Assembly (NCBI RefSeq): GCF_003990045.1 | Contig: NZ_RZGZ01000003.1 | Coordinates: 186,001-250,000 of the forward strand | DNA length: 64,000 nucleotides | Origin: Labedella endophytica | GTDB lineage: Bacteria > Actinomycetota > Actinomycetes > Actinomycetales > Microbacteriaceae | Reading direction: 5' to 3' | Shown: in pieces, positions 37,411 through 45,543 of the stretch | Numbering within the stretch: the stretch's first letter is position 1 | How the letters are laid out: each line of letters begins with the position of its first letter | Made by a program: the position numbers and the translations under genes | The notes under the pieces: generated by a model | What the model was told of the DNA's origin: nothing | Databases searched by the model: none | What the model saw: only the letters and a program-made list of their open reading frames with translations

Positions 37411-37462
37411 GGCCTTTGAGCGTCTTCGCGCCGCTACACCGGCGCGAAGACGCTCAAAAGCC
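37411..37462. terminator. Strong hairpin in the divergent intergenic region
   Basis: GGCCTTTGAGCGTCTTCGCG and onward pairs with the complement GGCGCGAAGACGCTCAAAAG at 37441-37460, with about 20 paired bases and a loop of eight. The flanking CAGGTGG is repeated on both sides in direct orientation. Both neighbouring genes point away from it. Confidence 0.6.
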
Positions 37463-37512
37463 TCAGGTGGCGGAGCCGAGGGCGCGACGAGAGCTCGGGC
37501 GGGGCCGTCGGA

Positions 37513-37518
37513 TAGACT
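37513..37518 (+). promoter_or_regulatory. -10 box for tRNA-Arg
   Basis: TAGACT lies 11 bases before the mature tRNA 5' end. Confidence 0.5.
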
Positions 37519-37529
37519 GTCGTGCGCTG

Positions 37530-37601
37530 GCCTCTGTAGCTCAATGGAAGAGCACCTCCGTCCTAAGGAGTTGGTTGGGGGTTCGAGTCCCTCCAGGGGC
37601 A
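37530..37601 (+). tRNA. tRNA-Arg (anticodon CCT)
   Basis: Acceptor arms GCCTCTG and CAGGGGC pair with one G-T. The anticodon stem CTCC/GGAG encloses loop GTCCTAA with anticodon CCT, which reads AGG. The T arm has GGTTCGAGTCC. The CCA end is not encoded, in contrast to the tRNA-Thr gene. Confidence 0.95.
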
Positions 37602-37655
37602 CTCTGTGATCGTCTCGAGAACCGAGGCCGACTGGACGCCCTCCCTCCGCCGCTC

Positions 37656-38045
37656 TCAGTAGCCGCGAGCCCAGCACGACACGTAGATCACGAGCTGCCC
37701 GTCCTTCGACGTCATCGAGCCGCGACAGATGGTCCGCGGATCGATGATCGTTCCTGGCGAGCACGTCTCCGTCGCCAGTCCCATTCGAGCCGCCAAATCG
37801 TCGGGCGACTCTCCGTCGGACGGCACGATCGTCGCTTCCTGCCAGCATCCCCCGGATGCACAGATCTTCTCAGTCCGAATTGACTCGGCTCCCGTTGGAA
37901 TCGCCGAGAGGCTGGTCGTCGGAGGCGTGGCCGACTCGTCCAGTGAGATGTACGCGAGATTGAGCAGCCACACGGCGATCACCAGCCCTCCTGCACTGAG
38001 GAGAGCCGTAGTCGCACGTTTCTGTGGCGAGGTTCGTTTCGTCAT
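37656..38045 (-). CDS. Hypothetical membrane-anchored protein
   Basis: The 129-residue protein has a basic start MTKRTSPQKRATTALLSAGG, one membrane helix or uncleaved signal (about residues 15-33), and an extracytoplasmic part with five cysteines (ICASGGCW, ETCSPG, TICRG and VSCW), which may form disulfides. The base composition is less GC-rich than that of its neighbours. It is not recognised as any known family. It is flanked by tRNA-Arg, a common place for gene gain, so it may be a recent arrival. Confidence 0.6.
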   Translation of the reverse strand: MTKRTSPQKRATTALLSAGGLVIAVWLLNLAYISLDESATPPTTSLSAIPTGAESIRTEKICASGGCWQEATIVPSDGESPDDLAARMGLATETCSPGTIIDPRTICRGSMTSKDGQLVIYVSCWARGY

Positions 38046-38158
38046 CAGCGTCCCTTAGCCGTCACGCGACATACCGGGCGGATTCTCCTGGTGGGAAGAG
38101 GAGGCCGGAAAGCATCCAACCGTGATTCTGTCACTCTCACCGGGTCACCCACGCGCGG

Positions 38159-38164
38159 GATAAT
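38159..38164 (+). promoter_or_regulatory. -10 box of arfB, leaderless start
   Basis: GATAAT ends six bases before the arfB ATG, and no ribosome binding site fits between them. Confidence 0.6.
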
Positions 38165-38170
38165 GGACTC

Positions 38171-38608
38171 ATGGCCACCGCACACCGCCCCGGCCTCCGC
38201 GTGACGTCGGGGGTCACGATCCCCGACGCCGAGCTGTCGTGGCGGTTCTCGCGGTCGTCTGGGCCGGGCGGGCAGGGCGTGAACACGACGGACTCGCGTG
38301 TGGAGCTGGTGTGGGACGCGGCCGGATCGAGCGCGCTGTCGCCCGTTCAGAAGGAGCGTGTCCTCGATCGACTGAGTAGCCGGCTCGTGGACGGCGTGCT
38401 CACGATCGCGGCGTCGGAGCAGCGGGCGCAGCTGCGCAATAGGGAGGCCGCGCTCGCGCGGCTCGCGACCGTGGTCGCCGACGCGTTGCGGCCGCCTGCG
38501 GCGCCGCGCCGAGCCACGAAGCCGAGCAAGGGTGCGCAGAAGCGGCGGGTGGTGGCGAACCAGAAGCGCAGCCAGACGAAGCAGCTGCGCAAGCGTCCCA
38601 CCGACTGA
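38171..38608 (+). CDS. arfB: Alternative ribosome-rescue peptidyl-tRNA hydrolase ArfB
   Basis: The 145-residue protein has the release-factor-like GGQ motif in SSGPGGQGVNTTDSRVEL and a basic C-terminal tail (KGAQKRRVVANQKRSQTKQL) that enters the empty mRNA channel of stalled ribosomes. It hydrolyses peptidyl-tRNA on non-stop complexes. The length is in the ArfB range (about 138-145). The mRNA appears leaderless. Confidence 0.95.
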   Translation: MATAHRPGLRVTSGVTIPDAELSWRFSRSSGPGGQGVNTTDSRVELVWDAAGSSALSPVQKERVLDRLSSRLVDGVLTIAASEQRAQLRNREAALARLATVVADALRPPAAPRRATKPSKGAQKRRVVANQKRSQTKQLRKRPTD

Positions 38609-38678
38609 CGCGCGTCGCGGGCCGAGTAGCGCTCGCCCGCAGTCACCGCGACACGTCCCGACACCCGCACCGCCCCGG

Positions 38679-38684
38679 GATAAT
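38679..38684 (+). promoter_or_regulatory. -10 box of the SnoaL-like gene, leaderless start
   Basis: GATAAT ends six bases before the GTG at 38691. The surrounding GGGATAATGGAC is identical to the sequence before arfB. Confidence 0.6.
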
Positions 38685-38690
38685 GGACGG

Positions 38691-39077
38691 GTGGAGTCGT
38701 GGGAACTGGGGGAGTGGTACGGCGAGTTCCTCGACGCCCTGAACCGCCACGACCTCGAGGCCGTGCGCTCACTCATCGATCCGGGCGTCCGGCGCGCGCA
38801 CCTGCCACGTGGGGGCGAGGCATGGATCGCGGATCTCGGGGAGTTCTTCCACGCCTTCCCCGACTGGCGGTGGAAGCGCATCCAGCTCGTGATCGAGGAC
38901 GACCGGATCGCCGCGCACCTGCGAGGGAGCGGAACGCACTCCGGCCACTACCGCGACATCGCGCCCACACGACGGCACGTCAACGTGGCCGAGTTCGCGA
39001 TCTACCGCGTGACAAACGGCCGGATCGCGGAGTTCTCGGGATCGTCCGACGCGGAGCTGCGCGCTCAGCTCGCCTGA
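38691..39077 (+). CDS. SnoaL-like / NTF2-fold ester cyclase family protein
   Basis: The 128-residue protein has the SnoaL-type pattern: YGEFLDALNRHDLEAVRSLI at the start, a central FHAFPDWRWKRIQLVIEDDR, then RHVNVAEFAIYRVTNGRIAEF. This cone-shaped fold occurs in polyketide cyclases and many small enzymes or binding proteins. The catalytic role here is unknown. The GTG start is set by the leaderless promoter just upstream. Confidence 0.82.
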   Translation: MESWELGEWYGEFLDALNRHDLEAVRSLIDPGVRRAHLPRGGEAWIADLGEFFHAFPDWRWKRIQLVIEDDRIAAHLRGSGTHSGHYRDIAPTRRHVNVAEFAIYRVTNGRIAEFSGSSDAELRAQLA

Positions 39078-39114
39078 TCGGGGCCGAGGGGCAGACTCCC
39101 GGCGCTCGCCGCTA

Positions 39115-39576
39115 CTACTCCTGCACGGCCTTCTTCAACAGGCCGATGATGAGCTTCTCGTTAGCCGCGTTCATCTCCGTGATTGCATAGGCGGTGGGCC
39201 ACATGGTGCCGTCGTCGAGGGTCGCGATGTCGTTGAAGCCGAGGGCCGCGTAGCGGGTGTCGAACTTCGCTGCCCCCTGGAAGAAGCAGAGCACCTTGCC
39301 GTTCTTCGCCCAGCCGGGCATGCCGTACCAGGTCTTCGACGTGAGCGACGGGGCGTGCTCCGTGACGAGCTCGTGGATGCGCGAGGCGATCGCACGGTCG
39401 GAGTGCGGCATCTCGGCGATCTTCTCGAGCAGGTCGGCTTCCGGATCCTTCTTCGCACCGCGCTTCTGCTTCCGCAGCTCGGCGGCGCGCTCCTTCATCG
39501 CGGCCTTCTCCTTGTCGGAGAAGCCGTCCTGCTCGTCGTCGGTGCGGGCATCGGTGGGTTCCGAGGTCTCGGCCAT
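39115..39576 (-). CDS. DUF1801-like protein
   Basis: The 153-residue protein has an acidic, lysine-rich first half (DKEKAAMKERAAELRKQKRG) and a second half with TWYGMPGWAKNGKVLCFFQG and TRYAALGFND, a pattern of the DUF1801/YdhG-like fold. Members have been linked to iron chaperoning (frataxin-like), but this one has no direct evidence. The ATG at 39576 has AGGAG six bases upstream. Confidence 0.75.
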   Translation of the reverse strand: MAETSEPTDARTDDEQDGFSDKEKAAMKERAAELRKQKRGAKKDPEADLLEKIAEMPHSDRAIASRIHELVTEHAPSLTSKTWYGMPGWAKNGKVLCFFQGAAKFDTRYAALGFNDIATLDDGTMWPTAYAITEMNAANEKLIIGLLKKAVQE

Positions 39577-39695
39577 GGTGGTCTCCTTCGTCATCGAATG
39601 CGATGACTCCAGTGTGCCGCGCGGACCTGCCGCCCGCTTCTCCCGAGGTGTTCGATCGACCACTTCGATGGGCGCTGGTGCAGCGCTGCCGTTCT

Positions 39696-39731
39696 TGGTG
39701 AGCGCTGTAGCAATTGCAGCAGCGCTCACCA
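39696..39731. terminator. Hairpin between the DUF1801-like gene and the next minus-strand gene
   Basis: TGGTGAGCGCTG (39696-39707) and CAGCGCTCACCA (39720-39731) form a perfect 12-pair stem. It sits downstream of the hypothetical gene at 39780-40130 and may end its transcript. Confidence 0.6.
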
Positions 39732-39779
39732 GGAATTGCAGCGCACGACGCAAAAGTTGCGGCGCGCCGGTGCGGGCTC

Positions 39780-40130
39780 TCAGGTCGAAGCGTCGCTCTG
39801 TTCCGCCGACCAGCGCCGACGCCGGAACAACCGGTCGTCGTGCTGCTCCACGCGGCACTCCTCAGCAAAGGCCGCGCCCGCAGCGTGATCGTTGAGGAAA
39901 CGTCCGTACTCCTCGGCCGTGAGCCGATAGTGCTCACGGCCGGTCCCGATCGCCGTCTTCACGCGGATCTCGAGGTACGGATGATTCTTCCGCCGCTCGA
40001 GGCCGAGGGTGAACCCACCGTCCTCGGACGCGTCCGTCCCACGGAAGTCGAATCGTCGACGCCCGGTGAAGAACACGCTGAGCGCGTCGAGCACCATCAT
40101 CGCGAGGTTGAACAGGACCTCGATCACCAT
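39780..40130 (-). CDS. Hypothetical protein
   Basis: The 116-residue protein begins with a hydrophobic helix (VIEVLFNLAMMVLDALSVFF), followed by a charged beta-rich part FTLGLERRKNHPYLEIRVKT and EHYRLTAEEYGRFLND, and ends in an Arg-rich stretch. A good GAGGAGG ribosome binding site precedes the ATG. No family is recognised. It lies just downstream of the GH13 gene on the same strand, 31 bases after its stop, and may be in its operon. Confidence 0.6.
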   Translation of the reverse strand: MVIEVLFNLAMMVLDALSVFFTGRRRFDFRGTDASEDGGFTLGLERRKNHPYLEIRVKTAIGTGREHYRLTAEEYGRFLNDHAAGAAFAEECRVEQHDDRLFRRRRWSAEQSDAST

Positions 40131-40161
40131 CGATGCCTCCTCGAGACGACGCCTCGCCGGG

Positions 40162-42546
40162 TCAGTGCGTCGGCGGGATGATCGGCATCGCCGACGTGAT
40201 CGTCGGGATCGCGGACGTGCCCGTGCCCACGATGATCGGGATCGCCGTCGTGGCCGTCGAGACCTCGGGCGGCCCGGGCTTCAGCATGAGGAAGGCGCGA
40301 CCGTACGGCTCGAGGCTGATCGGGAAGCTGTGGAGATCGTCCACCTTCGCGATCGTCTCGCCCGTCGCGACGTCGGTCACGATCGCCCGCGGCGGCAGCG
40401 ACTCCGACAGCACGGCTCCGTCGATGGGCTCGCCTGAGAAGTTGAGGACCGTCACCTGGGTGGTGACCTCGCCGTCCTCCCCGTCGATCTCGTGCACCAT
40501 CACGAGCATGCTTCGCTGGGCCACGTTGGGGATGTCGACCTGGCGAGCCGTGTTTATGCCGTTCTCGGCGCGGATCCGCAGCATCTCCTTGAGCCCCGTG
40601 GCGAAGGAATCGGACTTCGTGAGCTGGTCGGGCAGCGTGCCGTAGAGGGACCGCGCGCGGGGCATGCCCGAGAGGGAACGCGTCGCGTTGGGCGAGGAAC
40701 CCACGAGGTCATGCGCGCCACGCTCGATCCAGCGCGTGTCACCGTCGGCGATGAGGTCGGCGACCTCCTCCTTCGGGATGGTGAGCGCACCCGTGAGGTC
40801 CCACCCGGAGAGCGCGAACACTCCCGGCTGCCACGCGTTGAACGCGGCGAGCACGAGGTGAGCCTCGCGGATGTTCGGGATGTCGTCCTCCGTGATGGAG
40901 TCGAGCGTCTGGTGGCCCTGCGAGGCCGCGATGAGCGACGTCGTCGTGCAGGCGATGCCGTTCTGCGTGAACACCATGTTGTAGTCGGCGTTCTCCGTGA
41001 GCACGTACGTGAGCTCCGCGCGGATCGAGTCGGCGATGGCGAGACCGGTCGTCTCGACGCCCCGGTACGTGATGACGTCGTCGCGGTGCAGGGTCGACCA
41101 GTGCACGAGCTCGTAGGTGAGCTCGTCGTGGTTCTGCATGCCGTGCACGAGGCTCACGGGCTCGACGCCGTACTCGAGAGAGGTGCGCAGCGTGAGTCGC
41201 AGGAACTCCGTGTCGCCGGTCGCGAGGGCGTGCTGGTACGCGGGCCGGTTGATGAAGTCGTACGAGAGGTCCGCACCCACGGCACCCGTGTCGCGGATGT
41301 CGTCGACGGTGAGGTTGAGCTCCTGGAACGTGAAGCCACCCACCTTGCGCACCATGCCGGCGATGATGTGGTTCGCGGCCTGGGAGAGCGGGTGACCCTC
41401 GGACCACGCCGGCAGACCCTCGGCGCTCTTCTCGACACCGAGGAAGCCGTTCGCGTCGAGACGCAGGGCGCTCGCGCCGAGGTCGCCGAGCGAGTGCAGC
41501 GCGTCGCCGATCACGAGACGCATGCCAGCGAAGGTGGGGTCGAGCCAGTTGACGGACGGCTGACCCTCCTTGAAGTAGTGGAGATAGACCCAGCGCCGCG
41601 TGACGCCGTCGACGCCCACGACGGGGGCCGTGACGCTCCAGTTCGTCTCCTTCACCCCGGGGGAGTAGAAGATGACACGCTGCAGCTCGCCGATGATGTA
41701 GCCGCGCTCGGAGAGAGCCGCCTCCGTGGCGGGGGAGAGGTTCACCGAGTCGCGGTTCGAGGGAACCTCGGGCAGCAGGTCCCACTCCTCCGGCGGAATC
41801 TCGACCATGTGGTAGATGCCGGGGTAGTCCTTGAACGCCATCTCCGCAAGGCGGAAGTCGGCCCCCTTGCCGGTGTGTCCGGGCACGATGTCGTCGATGA
41901 TGCTGCCGCCGTGCTCCTCAGCGACGTCGGCCATGCGCAGGAAGGTCTCCTCGTCGCCGAAGACGGGGTCGATCTGCGTGCTGATGCGGTCGAAGTGACC
42001 GTCGACGCTCGGCGTCTCGGACCAGCCGGTGATTCCACCGGCGCGCTTCACGGGTCCGGTGTGCACGCCGTTGATGCCGATCGCCTGGAAGGCGCTCCAC
42101 AGGGCGGGGTCGGCGAGGGCGCCGATGTAGGTCTCGTGCTCGCGCGTGATCACGGAGATCGGGTAGGCGGTGAACCACACGTCGGTGGTCGCGACGGCCC
42201 GACGCGCGTCGGGACGGGCGTACGGGTGGCGCCACATGCTCGGCTGTCCCGAGAGCTGGCGGCCGAGGACGTCGGCATCCTTCAGCATGGAGTGCCGGAC
42301 GAGCCACTCGACGTAGGCCGGGTTCTGGCCGTTCGCCGCCCGCGGGTCGGAGAAGGAGCGGCGGAGGCTGCCGCCGCGCAGGTTGGTGCGCGGCCGGAGA
42401 CGACGGGGGCGCGCGGGGTAGCGCTGCTCGTCGTAGGTGATCTCGCCCGCTTCGCTGGTCTCCTCGACCGTCTCATCGGCGGTGGCGTCCGCGGCGATCG
42501 TCTCGTCGAGCTCGTGTCCCTGGTCGTCCGACATCTCTTCCTTCAC
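40162..42546 (-). CDS. GH13-family alpha-glucosyltransferase/hydrolase, trehalose synthase-like
   Basis: The 794-residue protein has a disordered acidic N-terminus (about 45 residues) and a GH13 barrel. The nucleophile is Asp364 in [10 protein letters not shown], the acid/base is Glu409 in FQELNL, and the third acid is Asp474 in [11 protein letters not shown]-terminal beta domain follows (about 670-755). The last 35 residues are an odd Ile/Pro/Thr-rich tail with repeated AIPII/AIPTI words. Overall form resembles maltose alpha-glucosyltransferase (TreS), but the specificity is not certain. The start is GTG at 42546 with GAGGG eight bases upstream; an ATG four codons later is also possible. Confidence 0.78.
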   Translation of the reverse strand: MKEEMSDDQGHELDETIAADATADETVEETSEAGEITYDEQRYPARPRRLRPRTNLRGGSLRRSFSDPRAANGQNPAYVEWLVRHSMLKDADVLGRQLSGQPSMWRHPYARPDARRAVATTDVWFTAYPISVITREHETYIGALADPALWSAFQAIGINGVHTGPVKRAGGITGWSETPSVDGHFDRISTQIDPVFGDEETFLRMADVAEEHGGSIIDDIVPGHTGKGADFRLAEMAFKDYPGIYHMVEIPPEEWDLLPEVPSNRDSVNLSPATEAALSERGYIIGELQRVIFYSPGVKETNWSVTAPVVGVDGVTRRWVYLHYFKEGQPSVNWLDPTFAGMRLVIGDALHSLGDLGASALRLDANGFLGVEKSAEGLPAWSEGHPLSQAANHIIAGMVRKVGGFTFQELNLTVDDIRDTGAVGADLSYDFINRPAYQHALATGDTEFLRLTLRTSLEYGVEPVSLVHGMQNHDELTYELVHWSTLHRDDVITYRGVETTGLAIADSIRAELTYVLTENADYNMVFTQNGIACTTTSLIAASQGHQTLDSITEDDIPNIREAHLVLAAFNAWQPGVFALSGWDLTGALTIPKEEVADLIADGDTRWIERGAHDLVGSSPNATRSLSGMPRARSLYGTLPDQLTKSDSFATGLKEMLRIRAENGINTARQVDIPNVAQRSMLVMVHEIDGEDGEVTTQVTVLNFSGEPIDGAVLSESLPPRAIVTDVATGETIAKVDDLHSFPISLEPYGRAFLMLKPGPPEVSTATTAIPIIVGTGTSAIPTITSAMPIIPPTH

Positions 42547-42654
42547 GTGTTCATCCCTCGATCGTCGATGTCCATTCGATCATCCGATCCCATCCTCGCG
42601 GAGACCCTTGACTCATGTCCGGTCCGCCGCAGCTTCCGGACGACTTTCGGGTGA

Positions 42655-43416
42655 CTATTTCGCCACGAGCGTGGTCTCGAAGCTGTACATGTCCGGCCGG
42701 TAGCAGTGGTGCCCCACCTCGACGACCCGCCCTGCGTTGTCGAACGCGATCCGTTCCACCGTGAGGACGGGGTGGCCGCGCTCGATCCCGAGCAGCTCGG
42801 CCTCGTCGCCGTGAGCGCGTCGCGCGCCGATCTTCTGCTTCGCGATGCGGATCGCGACGCCACGACCCCGCAGCACCTGGTAGAGCCCGGCCGTCTCGAG
42901 CTGCTCCGCCGTGATGTCCGCGAACTCGCCCGGCAGGATGTTCTCGAGCACGGCGACGGGCACGCCGTCTGTGGAGCGCTGGCGGCGGATACGCACGACG
43001 TCCGCGCCGACGTCGACCCCGAGGCGCTCGGCGAGCGCGTCGTCGGCGGCGATCACCGCGTGTTCGAGGACGACGGTGCCGGGGGAGTGGCCGGTGTTCT
43101 CGAGGTCCTCGTAGAGGCTGCTGAGTTCGACGGGGCGTGTGACCTGGCCCTGGACCACCTGGGTCCCGATGCCGCGGCGCCGCACGAGGAGGCCCTTGTC
43201 GACGAGTTCCTGGATCGCGCGGCGCACGGTCGGTCTCGAGAGCCCGAGCCGCGCGGCGATGGAGATCTCGTTGTCGAGGCGCGCTCCGGGCGGGATCGTC
43301 CCCCCGCGGATCGCCGCGTCGAGTCGGCTCGAGACCTGGAAGTAGAGGGGCACGGGGCCGGTGCGGTCGAGGTCGGCGAAGAGTTCGTCCGGCCAGTACG
43401 TGCGATCGTCGGCCAT
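42655..43416 (-). CDS. GntR/HutC-family regulator of the inositol genes
   Basis: The 253-residue protein has an N-terminal winged helix (about 20-90) with RLDNEISIAARLGLSRPTVR and an effector-binding UTRA domain (about 100-250). It is divergent from iolC, and two palindromic sites lie between the two genes. In Corynebacterium glutamicum a GntR-type IolR sits in the same place. It most likely represses the iol genes until an inositol intermediate binds. Confidence 0.88.
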   Translation of the reverse strand: MADDRTYWPDELFADLDRTGPVPLYFQVSSRLDAAIRGGTIPPGARLDNEISIAARLGLSRPTVRRAIQELVDKGLLVRRRGIGTQVVQGQVTRPVELSSLYEDLENTGHSPGTVVLEHAVIAADDALAERLGVDVGADVVRIRRQRSTDGVPVAVLENILPGEFADITAEQLETAGLYQVLRGRGVAIRIAKQKIGARRAHGDEAELLGIERGHPVLTVERIAFDNAGRVVEVGHHCYRPDMYSFETTLVAK

Positions 43417-43446
43417 GTCGCTCCCTCACCGCGCCGGCTGCGCGTC

Positions 43447-43460
43447 ATTGTGACGACAAT
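43447..43460. promoter_or_regulatory. Operator 1 of the iol regulator
   Basis: ATTGT-GACG-ACAAT is a perfect inverted repeat 31 bases upstream of the GntR gene start. It probably serves autoregulation. It shares WTTGTC-NNN-ACA with the two other sites. Confidence 0.6.
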
Positions 43461-43509
43461 AGGACGAACCCCGTGCGTTGTCACATCTCTGCCAACGAGA
43501 GCTTGTGAT

Positions 43510-43523
43510 ATTGTCAGGACATA
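43510..43523. promoter_or_regulatory. Operator 2 of the iol regulator
   Basis: ATTGT-CAGG-ACATA lies 47 bases before the iolC start and overlaps the expected promoter, where a repressor would block transcription. Confidence 0.6.
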
Positions 43524-43569
43524 GTCACGGGGTGGCCGTGATGTGGACCAGGAAGTTGTACAGCGCCGT

Positions 43570-44526
43570 ATGACCGAGAACACCGGAGGCCTCGACCTCC
43601 TCGCGATGGGACGCCTCGGCGTCGACCTCTATCCGCTGCAGGACGGCGTGGGGCTCGAAGACGTCTCGACCTTCGGCAAGTACCTCGGCGGCAGCGCCGC
43701 CAACGTCTCGGTCGCGGCCGCGCGTCACGGTCGGCGTTCGGCCCTCGTGTCCCGCGTGGGCGACGACCCGTTCGGCCGCTACCTCACGGCGGAACTCGGC
43801 CGGCTCGGGGTCGACGCGCGCTTCGTGCCGACCGACCCGGACTTCAAGACACCGATCACGTTCTGCGAGATCTTCCCGCCCGACGACTTCCCCCTCTACT
43901 TCTACCGCGAGCCGAAGGCGCCGGATCTCGCGATCCGGATCGACGACGTCGACGCGGACGCGATCCGTTCGGCCCGAGTCTTCTGGTTCACCGCGACGGG
44001 CCTGAGCGCCGAGCCCAGCAGGACCACACACGCCGAGGCGCTCGCGATCCGCGACCGTGCCCGCTTCACCGTCTTCGACCTCGACTATCGCCCGATGTTC
44101 TGGTCATCACCGGAGGACGCAACCCGCGAGGTGCGCCGGGCACTCGCCCTGTCGACCGTCGCCGTGGGCAACCGCGAGGAGTGCGAGGTAGCGGTGGGGG
44201 AGTCCGACCCCGATCGCGCTGCCGACGCTCTGCTCGACCTCGGCATCGAACTCGCCATCGTGAAGCAGGGGCCGAAGGGCGTGCTCGCGAAGACCCGGGC
44301 CGAGCGTGTGGAGGTGCCGCCCGTACCGGTCGACGTCGTGAACGGCCTCGGCGCCGGGGACGCGTTCGGTGGGGCCCTCGTGCACGGGCTCCTCGCGGAG
44401 TGGGACCTCGAACGGATCCTCCGCTTCGCCAACGTCGCGGGTGCGATCGTGGCGGGGCGACGCGAATGCTCTACCGCGATGCCGACGAGCGACGAGGTCG
44501 ACGCGATCCTCGACGGGAGGCGCTGA
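43570..44526 (+). CDS. iolC: 5-dehydro-2-deoxygluconokinase
   Basis: The 318-residue PfkB-family kinase phosphorylates 2-deoxy-5-keto-gluconate, the fifth step of inositol breakdown. It has the N-terminal signature FGKYLGGSAANVSVAAARHG and the C-terminal VNGLGAGDAFGGALVHGLL with the catalytic Asp. It is the first gene of the iol operon. The start is uncertain: ATG at 43570 has no strong ribosome binding site, and a GTG at 43543 would add nine residues. Confidence 0.93.
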   Translation: MTENTGGLDLLAMGRLGVDLYPLQDGVGLEDVSTFGKYLGGSAANVSVAAARHGRRSALVSRVGDDPFGRYLTAELGRLGVDARFVPTDPDFKTPITFCEIFPPDDFPLYFYREPKAPDLAIRIDDVDADAIRSARVFWFTATGLSAEPSRTTHAEALAIRDRARFTVFDLDYRPMFWSSPEDATREVRRALALSTVAVGNREECEVAVGESDPDRAADALLDLGIELAIVKQGPKGVLAKTRAERVEVPPVPVDVVNGLGAGDAFGGALVHGLLAEWDLERILRFANVAGAIVAGRRECSTAMPTSDEVDAILDGRR

Positions 44527-44527
44527 G

Positions 44528-45436
44528 ATGACGCTCACGACCGTGCTCGCCTCGGACGCTCTCGCCGGACTCCGCCGGGTGCGCGCCGAACGGCCCGAGG
44601 CGATCCGCGAGGCCCTCGCGTCGCGTCGCCGTCGCGACCTGATGCGCGGGGACGGGCGGCTCTTCATCGTCGCCGCCGACCATCCCGCCCGCGGCGCCCT
44701 CGCCGTGGGGGACCGCCCCACCGCGATGGCCGATCGCGACGATCTGCTGCAGCGACTCGCGATCGCACTCAGCCGCCCGGGCGTCGACGGCGTGCTCGGC
44801 ACGCCCGACATCATCGACGACCTCGCCCTGTTGGGGCTGCTCGACGATCGCATCGTCGTGGGGTCGATGAACCGCGGCGGTCTGCGCGGTGCCCGCTTCG
44901 AGATGGACGACCGCTTCACGGCGTACGACGTGCCGTCGATGGTGGGGGCGGGGCTCGACGTCGCGAAGACCCTGCTCCGGCTGAACCTCGACGACCCCGG
45001 CACCGCCGCGACGCTCGAGAGCACGGCGCACGCGGTCACGGCAGCGGCGGCGGCCGGACTCCCGATCATGCTCGAGCCGTTCATGAGCCGCTGGGTCGAC
45101 GACCGCGTCGTCAACGACCTCTCGACGGACGCCGTGATCCTGTCCGTCGCGATCGCCTCGGGCCTCGGCGCGAGCAGCGCATCGACGTGGCTCAAGCTGC
45201 CCGTGGTCGAGGACATGGAGCGCGTCATGGCGGCCACGACGCTGCCGACGCTCCTGCTCGGGGGCGATTCCGGATCGGACCCCGACCAGACGTTCGCCTC
45301 CTGGCAGGACGCGCTCGCGCTTCCCGGCGTGCGGGGACTCACCGTCGGTCGCACGCTGCTGTATCCGCCCGACGGCGATGTGGCCGGGGCCGTGGACACC
45401 GCCGCTCGACTGGTCCACCCCGCCTCGTCCTCCTGA
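44528..45436 (+). CDS. Cgl0159-family (beta/alpha)8 aldolase-like protein
   Basis: The 302-residue protein matches the Cgl0159 group found in actinobacterial inositol clusters. It has LFIVAADHPARGALAVGD near the N-terminus, then GVLGTPDIIDDLALLG, LPIMLEPFMSRW and a Lys in TWLKLPVVEDME that would suit a Schiff-base aldolase. It likely takes the place of IolJ and cleaves the phosphorylated product of IolC; this is inferred from context. The gene starts one base after the iolC stop. Confidence 0.85.
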   Translation: MTLTTVLASDALAGLRRVRAERPEAIREALASRRRRDLMRGDGRLFIVAADHPARGALAVGDRPTAMADRDDLLQRLAIALSRPGVDGVLGTPDIIDDLALLGLLDDRIVVGSMNRGGLRGARFEMDDRFTAYDVPSMVGAGLDVAKTLLRLNLDDPGTAATLESTAHAVTAAAAAGLPIMLEPFMSRWVDDRVVNDLSTDAVILSVAIASGLGASSASTWLKLPVVEDMERVMAATTLPTLLLGGDSGSDPDQTFASWQDALALPGVRGLTVGRTLLYPPDGDVAGAVDTAARLVHPASSS

Positions 45437-45543
45437 CCCCGTGACACCCTGACCCCGGTGTGACACCCTGACCCAGCGAGGCCCAGCAGCCCCCGACGAC
45501 ACCCTTCGAGACGGCGACGACGCCGACGGAACGAGGACACCGC

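Larger units (their letters stand above)
37208..37529. other. Intergenic region between the phosphoesterase and tRNA-Arg genes
   Basis: These 322 bases hold a palindrome next to the phosphoesterase start, a strong hairpin at 37411-37462, and the tRNA promoter. No gene was recognised. Confidence 0.5.

Noticed and set aside
45437-45543. Possible small gene or regulatory repeat between the aldolase gene and iolB
   Set aside because: Only a twice-repeated GTGACACCCTGACCC and no hairpin, ORF or operator-like site; too little for a feature.
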